Assembly (NCBI GenBank): GCA_023376005.1 | Contig: CM042157.1 | Span: forward strand, 90,255,987 to 90,319,986 | Direction: 5' to 3' | DNA: 64,000 bases | DNA from: Doryteuthis pealeii | Taxonomy: Eukaryota > Mollusca > Cephalopoda > Myopsida > Loliginidae | Shown here: piece by piece, positions 54,996-64,000 of the stretch | How the letters are laid out: every line of letters starts with the position of its first letter | How positions within the stretch are numbered: the first letter of the stretch is position 1 | Made by a program: the position numbers and the translations under genes | The notes under the pieces: model-generated | Database searches by the model: none | Told to the model about the DNA's origin: nothing | Seen by the model: the letters and a program-made list of their open reading frames with translations, nothing else

Positions 54996-56690
54996 CCAAA
55001 ATTCAATTTGACTTTTTAAGGTCATACACAGAGCAATTAGCAAGTAATTCTTCAGTTTGCCATGTCCTTCTCCAAGTGGCTTAGATTCTCACTAAGCAGT
55101 TCTCACCCCAGACTTTTGTATTATTGTTATATGGTTCGTTTTGACATTGTAGTGATGGACAGTCACCTTAGTGGTGTCATCAAGCCCTGTTTTAATATCT
55201 TTGACCTGCTTGTTGCACAACTGTTGTGCAACATGTTCAACATTCAGGTAAGATGTATCTTCCAGATAACGCATGATTGTTCGACAACGGGGGAGCATAT
55301 TACATCAATCTTTATGAATATCATTGCCACAGATTTCAAATTCTTCATCACTGTTGTCACTGCTACACAGTTTGTAATCTGATCACTTCCCACATTTATG
55401 TCATCATGAATGCATATCCACCGTTAACCAAATATCATATTGGCTACATTGGCAAATATATATGCCTGCTTTAATTTTGAATATTTCACAGGGTCAATTA
55501 ATACATAGAAACATAATTGGGGCGGGAAGAAGACTTAGGTATTTTTTCTTTATACACTTTTAAGCTATTAATGGTTTACTAAAAAATAAAACAAGAGTTT
55601 GAAATTCTGTAAACCAAACAAGCAACTAACCAAACTTGATAGACATTCACCTTATTTGAAGCATCAGCGTTGCCTGGTGTGTCTGACTGCTATTTGCGAG
55701 ATGTCCTGGATGTAGGCTTGGTGTTAAACTTTTGTGTGGCTGGTGGTAGGTCTTAATCATGGCATGAAGACCAGGATGATGGAAGCTGTGAATTCAGGCA
55801 CCAGGATTGAGGACAACTGTCTGCTTCATTGATCCGGTACACAGCGAAGGTTGAGAGAGACCATTCCAATTATTCGCAGACAAGATGAAAACTGAATTTT
55901 GACAAACACTGGACCAAACAACCAATTACAGGCTCATTTGAATGGCCTTTGTCCATTCTTAATCTTCACATCTGGGAACGCTAGAGAAAAACTGGTGGTG
56001 GCGGTATCATTTTTGCTAACCTGTGATAACAAAGTTTTCTATCCATAAATAGTTCTTTTTTTATGTGGGTTGCTCACTGTCCTAGAAATTACATATAATT
56101 TCAGTTTTCATTAAAAACAGATACCAAAGAATCTTTCATCATTAATTAATCTACTTCTTACTGCTCTTTTTTTTCTTTTCCTCTGTTGCAAGATATTTCT
56201 TCTTTGCAGAACATTCTTGACTCCCCTTTTCTCTTCTTTATCCTTATCCAATCTTTAGGAACTGTGTTGGTGCAAACTGCTTTGTTAGCTCCTCATAAAC
56301 ACCCTATCATCAAGTGTCATCTTGACAACAGTCTTCTTCCATTGGGTATTTGATTGGATGGATCTTTACAATGAATATCATAAGCATGTTAAGTAAGAGC
56401 GACATTGAATTCTGATGCTTTTGCATACAGTACTGCAGTTTTAAGCTTCTTTTCTTTTTTTTTTTTAAAGCATTAAACTGTTCATAATCATCTTTCACTC
56501 TAGTAGCAACTGCTTTTTCATTTAGTGGGTACACATTTTTGTCTATCCAGTCATGTCCTAGTTCCATTTGCAACAATATTACTAGCTTGATCCCTACTCA
56601 AAGAGTGTTTCTCCTTCTGTCGTTTACTCAAATACAGCATTCAACCAATCACCACACACCTACGAGATAATTTTTTATTCATGCATATAT

Positions 56691-56850
56691 GAGGATGGTT
56701 ATCGATGATTTTTGACCAATGTGATCCAAGTACTGCAACACCGATGGAAGAAGTGTGTGTTCCGCAAGGGGGATTATGTTGAAAAATAAACCTTATTTGG
56801 TCATATTCCATGTTAATATCTTGATAATCCTATGTACTTTTCCACTGATT
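56691..56850 (+). mobile_element. Mariner 3' fragment
   Basis: Encodes in one frame VIDDF, LQHRWKKCVFRKG and DYVEK-stop (about 56697-56787), then TTTGGTCATATTCCATG and a decayed inverted repeat. Same mariner group as 25269 and 51739. Confidence 0.68.
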
Positions 56851-57627
56851 TTTATAAAACCCCTTCAAATTATAAAATTTCAAATTCTTTTGCCTTATAA
56901 AATAAATATTTTTGGCAGGATTTCATAAATTTAAAAATAAATGTATTGTTGGAAAGGCACACCCTCTTTGTAGGAGATTATGTTTTCCACATGTATTTAA
57001 AAGTTTACCTCAATACAGACTTAAATCATATTTGGTTTATATTTATCTACTCCTTTCACTTAAATGTTCTATTATTTACCTTATTATGGTGATTAGATTT
57101 TTAAATGATTTTTGATTTACATTAATTTTTAGTTTAACAAAGAAAAAGATATATGTAGCTGAGTTTGTAGTGAAGCTGGTACATTTTAAGGAGACAAAAA
57201 ATGGAAGGAAACACTATTCTACAACAGTAATAATAATGATAATAAGAAAAGTGAATAATTTTTTTATAAGTTCATATAATAATAAATTTAAATATTAAGC
57301 ATGTATGAAAACCATATAAAATAGTCTCATTTGATTTTTTTCTATTAATTTTTAATTCCAATTATCTATCAGTTGCCTTATTAATCCAGGTTAGAAGTGC
57401 AGTAAGGATAACCCTAAACCAAACAATTTTATACTTTATTTTTCCGATGCAGGTATCATTGAGTAATGAGAAAAGTTTTGGTAAATGGCTCATTTACTAA
57501 GATTTACTTGCACTCGTCTAGCTTAAGTAGTTTTTTATATTTTATAAAAAGAATAATTTTGAAGTAAACATAAATTCAAAAATCATGACATGGATATTTT
57601 TAAAAATCTGTTAGAATTGTTATAATT
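56851..57627. other. AT-rich noncoding stretch
   Basis: A 67-codon open frame at 56912-57115 follows a weak TTTTTGGCAG acceptor-like site (KCIVGKAHPLCRRL, FPHVFKSLPQY), but it lacks a donor and a recognised homolog, so I do not call an exon. Nothing else found. Confidence 0.4.
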
Positions 57628-58345
57628 GGCTGGTCACGTCAAGCCTTAGCACCTATATGATTGCACCAATGCTATTGCCCTTATGGCAAGCCGCAACCCT
57701 TTTTGATCATATGGGTGCTAGAAGGTGGTGGCTGGGGGTCTTCATGTCCTGGGAATGATGTTAAACTCTCTGATGGTGAGGTTCCAGGTTGGGGAATGTG
57801 TGTCCCTGCCTATCTATGCGCCCTGTCGGCTGGGGCATTAGAATGCACCGACTGCACCTCTGCAGCTCCCTCAATGGAGCCACCTGTGCCATGGATGCTT
57901 AAGGATTTGAGCAGTCCATGACATGCATGGATTAGACAGAGAGGCACACTCCGATCAATCGGCTGGTAACGTCAAGCTCTAGCATCTATATGACTGCCCC
58001 AACCCTATTGCCCTTATGGCAAGCCCCAACCCCTTTTTTATCATATGGGTGCTAGAAGGTGGTGGCTGAGGGTATACATGTCTTGGGAATAATGTTAAAC
58101 TCTATCTGATGGTAAGGTTCCAGTTTTGGAGGTTTGGGGAATGTGGAGCACCCCTTCATCACCATTGCTCCCTGGTCCACTCTGACCCAGAGTGGTAGTA
58201 CCTGTTAGGGTCCCATCTATGGGTTAAATAGAAAAACATGAGTTTATAAACAACATTTGATTATCCATTAAGAATGAATTTATTTCACAACTTTGTCAGC
58301 ATTAAATGACCCACTGAGGTTGATATGGCGTAAAACAAACCAAAC
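57628..58345 (+). repeat. Two family D copies in tandem
   Basis: Copy 1 (57628-57950) and copy 2 (57961-58345) both begin GGCTGGT-ACGTCAAGC and CATATGGGTGCTAGAAGGTG. Copy 1 diverges after GGTTCCAGGTTGGGGAATGT into a GC-rich segment (CCTATCTATGCGCCCTGTCG ... AGACAGAGAGGCACACTCCG) not seen elsewhere in the window. Copy 2 continues through CCATCTATGGGTTAAATAG to GGTTGATATGGCGTAAAACA and a CAAAC tail. Confidence 0.75.
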
Positions 58346-58785
58346 CAGAATTGTTATTTTTATTTATTTTTATTTAAAAAAAAAAGTTTTTAAGTAATCA
58401 ATACTGTAAAAATAGCAAATATCCTGAATTTTCTCTTTTTTTCTTATATCATCTGTATTTTATCTGCCTTTTACAGTTATTTATATCTCTTCTTTTTTTC
58501 TTTTCTTTTAAAAGTTGGTGTTCATTACAAATAGTTAAGATTCTGAATTGTGTCAACTTTTTAACACTCTTTCTCTTCTCTCTCTCTCTCAAAAATTTTT
58601 TTCCATCCTCCCACTTATTGTCATAACATAACTTTAAAAAAATATACTAGCAAAATGAATACTTTCATTTTTTTCGAAACAATTGTATCATTATGATGAT
58701 TCCTTATATTTCTGAGATGATGTTTTCAAAGATTCTTTTAGAATAGCATCTACATCTTTGATGAGATATTCTATGTATATACATC

Positions 58786-58869
<84 letters not shown>

Positions 58870-60015
58870 ATTATTAGTAACAAAACATTCTCTCAGAAAT
58901 TCCGACAAAAATATTTATAACTTATAAATATTTATGTTGTAGAGGAAATATAACAAATATTTTTTTTTTAATTTTGTATCCTGGCCTTTTTATAAGAAAG
59001 GAAACTTGAAGAATAATAATGTGTGTGTGTGTATGAATTAAATCCATGTGTTTTCTGTTTGATGAAGACCAGATATTGCTAAACAAAATGGTGTAAACTT
59101 TAGTAAGAGTATACAGTCTAGGACTTCTCTCTATGAAATGCTATACTCCTCATCTTGCAATAACATAGCAGGCTTGGTTGTGTTTTCCTTTTGGAGCCTG
59201 GGAACAATAATTTTAACAGTTGCTTGTTATGTTCCAAGTAAGAAAATTGTGCAGCCATCATCACAAATATGAACCACACTTTTAACTCGGAGGAGGAAGA
59301 CTAGAAAAAATGAAGGTACATTCTTTGTTTATTTTCTGTCTCTTAAATAAATGGGGACTTGTTTCATATTATAAAGCTGTTCTGCAGCCCCATGAAAAAA
59401 AAAAAAAAAAAAAATGAAAGTAAAACTCAAGTTTCCAAGGAGAAAGAAAAGTAGACGTAAACCAAAGTAAAGGCTCTTTGTTTCTCTTGTTTAATTTTGT
59501 CTGTCAGAATCTGTGAGATCTACATGGTAAAAATATAAACATCTACCATAGAAATTAAATTTCAATGTTTTTATTTGATTTTTTTTTTTTTTTTGTTCAA
59601 TTTAAAGTAGTTGAAAAAAATTTTTTTCTGAGTAATTTAATAATGTAGAGAAATCTCTTTAAATATGAAACTATTATTGAAGGTTTATTAGAAAACTGAT
59701 ATTGTATATATACAAATAGATTCCAGCTATAATTATGAGGAGATAGTGAAAAGTTTTCTGCATAAACAAAAAGGGAATTAGCTTTTTTCTTTTTCTTTTT
59801 TTTTTTTTTTTTTTGTAGGGGAGTAGGTTAGATTAAAAAACTTGAGAAATTGTGTGCCAAATGAGTTGAACTTTTGGATAAATATTTGAAGTACCATGTA
59901 TCTTTCATGGATTGGAGTCATTCTTTCCTTGTTCATTCCAAGAACTTTTCACCCTCCCCCCTCATACAACTCTGTTATGAATTAATCAGAAGATACTGTA
60001 AAATTAAAGTTGTTA
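58346..60015. other. AT-rich noncoding stretch
   Basis: Holds the (TATC)n(TA)n run at 58789-58866, a TG run at 59020-59032, poly-A at 59395-59414 and poly-T at 59579-59594 and 59797-59814. No gene or transposon recognised. Confidence 0.5.
58789..58866. repeat. (TATC)n(TA)n microsatellite
   Basis: About eight TATC units followed by about 22 TA units. Confidence 0.92.
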
Positions 60016-60289
60016 ATAAGAATGGTAATTTATGAGAACGTGCGTCCCAGTCCCCTGCCTCCGAAATTGCTGCCCGGTGAATTTTAAAATAACGACCCCA
60101 ACCTTCGGTGCCATAGTGGTGTTACTTGAAAGAAAACAACCAATACATTTATCGCCCTAAGTTGGTTGTTTTCTTTCAAGTAACACCGCTGTGGTGCCGA
60201 AGGTTGGGGTCATTATCTTAAAATTCACCAGGCAGCAATTTCGGACGCAGGGGACTGGGACGCACTTCCTCATAAATTACCATAAGAAT
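60016..60289. mobile_element. Foldback DNA transposon, 8-bp TSD (copy 2)
   Basis: Element 60024-60281 flanked by ATAAGAAT (60016-60023 and 60282-60289). Arms of about 115 bp are nearly perfect inverted copies around a loop of about 25 bp. Ends match copy 1 at 48587 (GGTAATTTATGAG, TCCTGCC/CCCCTGCCTC, ATTGCTGCCCGG), but the inner parts (AACCTTCGGTGCC, GTTACTTGAAAGAAAACAAC) are different, so the family has conserved ends and variable cores. Confidence 0.88.
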
Positions 60290-61127
60290 GAAAACTTTCT
60301 GTTTCTGTATGTAAGTTTTATAACTATTTTTTCCTTTTTTGAATTGCTAAAATATTTAAAAAAAACAACAAACTTTTTATATATTTGAATATTAAAAACT
60401 CCGCACAATTTCAAGAATATCATTAAAATGTTGTATTTGTCTCTTATATTTAAATTTGATTTCTTCCCTTTTACTTTGTTGATGTTTTTATGAATTTTAC
60501 ATTTTTTTTTGCATTTTGCAGAGCGTAGATAATTTTTAAATAATTAAACAGTTTTCCCAAACCGGAAACTGTTAATGTCAACTCAGTGTAATTGGCAGTT
60601 TAAGGTCAGGTGACAGCTTGGCTTTCATTGGAAGAGTTAGTCAGGTGACTAAAATCCAAGAAGTTAGACTGCAACTTTAAATTAGTCCAGAATTGCTGAA
60701 GCGAATGGTCGATCATTTCCATCTGTGGTCTGGCTAATTCTTTGCTTGTGTATGGAATTGGTAATGTGTGTTGAAAAGAGACATCTATGATTAATAATGT
60801 AAGTTTGCACACAAGAAAAGAAGTCCTCTTCTTCATCCCAGCAAATAACATTGAACAGCAAAGAAGAGAGATAGAACAATGTGGGGACTGCAATAACAAA
60901 ATGGCATTGAGAAAAGATGACTAACAGTTGAGAAGAACAAGAGTTCAAAATGGTAATTTAAAACTCTAGCTCAACTGTGAATGATGGACATTTCTGTCAG
61001 TCATACATGTATGATTTTAACTCAATACAAATAACAAAGAAAACAAGGATCTGACTGGCAAACTGTGATATTTTATTTTTGTAAAATTATCTGTCATGAA
61101 TTATCTACCCTATTCATTCATTTGAAG
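60290..61127. other. Noncoding stretch
   Basis: Two overlapping minus-strand open frames (88 and 97 codons, 60606-60948) lie in a slightly GC-richer patch with a CCGGAAACTG word nearby. They have no recognised motif, and I do not call a gene. Confidence 0.4.
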
Positions 61128-61730
61128 TATGTATTTACCCAACATCTCCACCATCAGCAGGGTGCGGCATAAGGTCAATTTTAAAGCAGAGTTTAACAGA
61201 TTTGAATTCAGACTTTTCCTTCTAGATTGACTGCCATACCAAGTTTAAAAAGCCCAGTCTGCCCTACTATTTACCCATAGCTAGAGGGAGAATAGTTAGA
61301 TACCTACTGTGGCGTTATTTTCGTATTTGCCTGGAGAGTTGTCTGCCTGTTTAGTTTCGCTGGTTCCCGCTAGGGGCCTCGGGTGTATTTAAGTGGCTGA
61401 TTTGAACTTCTCGCTCTCTCTTTGCCACTGCTCAACCTACGAGACACTATGGGTTAGACTCTAGTCTACCCCCCTCTTGTTGGCCCCCCCCCCTTACATT
61501 ACTGTAAGTGATTCATACAGCATGGACTATTCCTAGTCTCATGTCTGTTGCTTTTATGTTTATCTTTTTACATGTAACTTTGTATTACTTATGTATGTTC
61601 ATGTACACCTCTATGTACCCTGTTTATTCTGTGCTGTATATAAAATGTTTTGTCTATCAACCTTTGTCGGGGTTTTATCTTCAAGTATTATCACTTGGAA
61701 TCTTACACTACCTTTCTCAAGGATGTATAT
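61128..61730 (-). mobile_element. SINE-B split by a solo LTR
   Basis: Antisense SINE-B: ACCCAACATCTCCACCATCA, GAGTTTAACAGATTTGAATT, CAGTCTGCCCTACTATTTAC, CCATAGCTAGAGGGAGA up to 61307; after the LTR it resumes with CTTTCTCAAGGATG (61712-61725), the next block of the SINE (TTTCCCAAGG in other copies). Head lost. Confidence 0.75.
61304..61711 (+). mobile_element. Solo LTR, 4-bp TSD
   Basis: LTR 61308-61707 begins TGTGGCGTTATTTTCG and ends ATCTTACA, flanked by CTAC (61304-61307 and 61708-61711). It matches the 467-bp LTR at 43020-43486 over both ends (GTTTCGCTGGTTCCCGCTAG, GAGACACTATGGGTTAG, TTTATTCTGTGCTGTATATA, AAATGTTTTGTCTATCAACC) with about 65 bp missing in the middle. No interior sequence remains, consistent with LTR-LTR recombination. 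Confidence 0.85.
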
Positions 61731-62562
61731 ATATATATGTGTGAGTGTGTATGTATTGTATGTGTGTATACATATACTTAGCAAGATTAGATAGAGTAGA
61801 TCATTCTACTATTCAAAAATAGAAAATATTTTGAAAAGGTTTTGATTTCAATTAGAAATATAATTTTCTCTCTTTATATCTCTAAGTACTCACTATCACC
61901 TTACATATATTTTTCATCTTTTCAGTAATTTTATATAAACTAATTCTAAAGAAACAAAAGCTAGTTATTTGTAAACTGTACAATTCACTTTTTTATCTTT
62001 TACTAATTCTTCTTTCCTACAAAACATCAATGTTTGTGTGTCCCAATCATTTTATTGATTTTTCCTTTAAGATTACTTTGTAAATTTAATGTCAATTCTT
62101 ATAATTTGGCTATGAACTATTTCTGTATCTTACACTATTATTTTCATCCAGCGTTTTGTAATTGCGACAATTTGGTCTTGTTTGCTACAGAGCTTAATTT
62201 ATTTTTTCATTAAAAAAAAAATTGGATGTTTAATTGCTGTATGGCTCAGTTGTTAGTGTAAAAAAAACAACAAAAAAACCCAATTAATAATTATATTAAC
62301 CTCTGAAAAAATTTCTGGTTCTCATCACTTTTTGAAAATTTTGTGAATCTGCTCAATAAGATACGGAAGAAAATCAATTTCAGTTGATAGTAATTTTTAA
62401 AAACGATATTTATATTTCTTAAATTTATATAATTTCTCTTATTTCTAGTAATTCTTAATTAATGATTTTACTGAATAAACTTCTGATTTTTTTTGACAGA
62501 ATAAATGTTTATAATATTTTTATAAGTTGATTTTTTTATTCTTCTTTTTGATGTATTAAAAC
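61731..62562. other. AT-rich noncoding stretch
   Basis: No gene or classified element seen. Confidence 0.5.
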
Positions 62563-63156
62563 AGTCTTTAATTTACTATTTCTCTGAATGTTTGAAGATT
62601 AGTATTATCTGTGTTATTCGGACTATTGTCCCCATCTTCATTGTTATTTGTACAATGTTTCGGCCAATATACCCTCCGGCCTTCTTCAGGTATTTCTTGT
62701 CGGACTCGGGAACCTTCTTTTCGGACTCGGGAACCTTCTTTTCGAACTCGGGAACTTTCTTTTCGAACTCGGGAGCCATCACGGAACTTTGAACCTAACC
62801 CTTTATTTAGTCCACGGGGGTATCCTGTTCTCATTCCGCTAACCATAGCTGGGGTAGGAGTTGTGTTAATTAATTATTTTTCTAACTGCTTTCACTCAGG
62901 ATTGAACTCTGGTACCAGAGATAACTGTCATTTAGAACTGTTTTAACCTAACTGCCTTATCTACTTGGCCATGTGTCAAATTGGACAATTGAGTGTGAAT
63001 TTTGGGAACTTATAAACCTAATGTAAGAAGGTTCCTGAGTCCGACAAGAAATACCCGAAGAAGGCTGGAGGGTATATCGGCCGAAACATTGTACAAATAA
63101 CAATGAAGATGGGGACAATAGTCCGAATAACACAGATAATACTAGTCTTTAATTTA
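62563..63156 (-). mobile_element. Family E element with inverted terminal segment, 13-bp TSD
   Basis: Insertion 62576-63143 flanked by AGTCTTTAATTTA (62563-62575 and 63144-63156). Minus-strand order from the right: inverted copy of the 3' end (63143-63030), a 55-bp spacer absent from the 34172 copy, a tRNA-like head with TGGCCAAGTAGATAAGG and GAGTTCAATCCTGAG, body, four 21-bp units (62780-62697), CTGAAGAAGGCC-hairpin-CGAAACA, and a 3' end extended by CTTCAAACATTCAGAGAAA. Minus-strand frames across the 21-bp units (repeated KKVPESE) are repeat artefacts. Confidence 0.78.
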
Positions 63157-64000
63157 TGATTAACTCCTTCAAAAGTAAACAGCCAGTGTGAACCAGTTAA
63201 AATAATGTAAACATTGATTCTACAATAAATGAGCAAGTTACACAATAAAACTTATGTTATAAAAACAATTTCCAAGCCAAAGAAAAAAAAATGATGCAAT
63301 GATGTTGTATATATATAGGCATATCTAGTTACCTAGTGGTTGTGAGTTCTATTCTTGGGTCAGGCAATGCATGAAAAGTCATATATACTCAATGTAAGAG
63401 ACAGACAAATCTCAAGGACAAATTAAGTAGGAAGAATTAACTGATATGAAATATCCTCTAAGTATGGATGTTACAATCTACCCCTATGGATTAAATAAAG
63501 GGTTTGATTTAAAATTCCCAGAAAATTACTGACCCTGGTAGAAACCTGAGAAAGTTTGGAGTCATAATGTTTCATCGGTTGATACAACTACATACAGTAA
63601 TGAAACCAAAAATGTTTTACTTAGAAATCTTTGTTTCAACAGAAATTCAACAATTTTTATCCCATCTTGACGAATATATCTAGAATATAACAAGATAGTA
63701 AAATAACTTTAATTTAATAATATAAGACTAGATAACTTCTATTTAGGAAAGAATAAGGATTTTAATTAGCATTTCATAGTTTTAGCTATTATCATACTTA
63801 ATTTTTGCATTTCTATGTCAAAGAGAATCTTGCTTTTTTTATTTTATCATAATGACCTTATTAATATTTGAGACTAGTAATGCATGATATTTATAGTATC
63901 AGTCTAAAATATCAGTTGATCTAAAATAACAATTAAAATTCCTTTATGCTTTCATTTATATTTCTGCTCAATAAGTTTTATGACTTCCATTGTATTTTCT
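63157..64000. other. Noncoding stretch
   Basis: At about 63325-63370 CCTAGTGGTTGTGAGTTCTA is faintly tRNA-like but has no partner in the window. Nothing else identified. Confidence 0.45.

Larger units (their letters stand above)
53272..56580 (-). pseudogene. Degenerate coding region of unrecognised protein, probably transposon-derived
   Basis: Minus-strand open blocks in collinear order: 56576-56310 (GHDWIDKNVYPLNEKAVATR then VKDDYEQFNALKK), 55298-55092 (NMLPRC-x-TIMRYLED, LCNKQVKDIK), 54219-54000 (KQRFADLAKLFVAPHEHIQV, TVDRKELVHQGLPQTQSTT) and 53741-53379 (LVLAVSTNI, GGDISIFPQMHFPRIDE, KKKHFEVEHLRFNTK). They are separated by frameshifts, a SINE-B and a family-D insertion. Composition is protein-like and strand-consistent. 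A terminal-looking GGGGTCATTCCATGTCAAAA lies at 53279-53298, just past the last block. I do not recognise the family; a DNA-transposon gene is the best guess. Confidence 0.5.

Noticed and set aside
55062..55382. 106-codon + strand frame
   Set aside because: Shadow of the protein-like minus-strand block at 55092-55298.
56912..57115. 67-codon frame after a CAG
   Set aside because: Weak acceptor, no donor, AT-driven hydrophobic tail; not enough for an exon call.
60606..60948. Two overlapping minus-strand frames of 88 and 97 codons
   Set aside because: No motif, no consistent frame preference and no splice context.

Overview
This is a eukaryotic, animal-type window. It is very AT-rich, full of TA/TG microsatellites and poly-A/T runs, and almost free of protein-coding capacity. 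There are no bacterial operons, rRNA genes, CRISPR arrays or intact long genes. The repeat repertoire (tRNA-derived SINEs, RTE/CR1/endonuclease-type LINE fragments, many Tc1/mariner relics, TTAA-flanked MITEs, Helitron-like ends, short LTR elements) fits an invertebrate metazoan. A lophotrochozoan, perhaps a mollusc, is my best guess, but that is inference only and of low certainty.

Host coding evidence is a single candidate 70-nt internal exon at 34007-34076 on the + strand. It has a strong branch point, polypyrimidine tract, AG acceptor and GTAAGT donor. If it is real, much of the window is intron or intergenic DNA around it.

Layout. 1-9.6 kb: Helitron-like end, TTAA MITEs, a CR1/L2-type LINE 3' end, a 555-bp transposase foldback and SINE-B. 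10.4-11.3 kb: a large TG/TA block. 13.5-21 kb: mariner MITE, a tandem segmental duplication, a long pyrimidine tract and an RTE copy with a twin-priming inversion. 22.8-32.2 kb: MITEs, a palindromic retro-insertion, mariner foldback, two LINE fragments, Helitron-like element and SINE-A. 32.7-35.7 kb: the exon, two copies of an inverted-end SINE-like family (family E) and a large palindrome. 37-44 kb: nested SINEs in a mariner relic, a 42-bp minisatellite and an LTR element inside an RTE LINE. 45-52 kb: mariner relic, MITE, SINEs, an 8-bp-TSD foldback inside repeat D, and an almost pristine 569-bp TRIM-like LTR element. 52-58 kb: LTR-like sequence and a degenerate, unrecognised coding region broken by SINE-B and repeat D. 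58-64 kb: tandem repeat D, the second 8-bp-TSD foldback, a solo LTR inside SINE-B and a third family-E copy.

The most interesting themes are: (1) a CTGAWGA-hairpin-(C)GAAAC motif, similar in layout to a hammerhead core, recurring in otherwise different repeats; (2) retro-inserted elements whose 3' end is also present inverted at the other end, with 13-15 bp target duplications; (3) a TRIM-like element with 89-bp LTRs that differ at one base.
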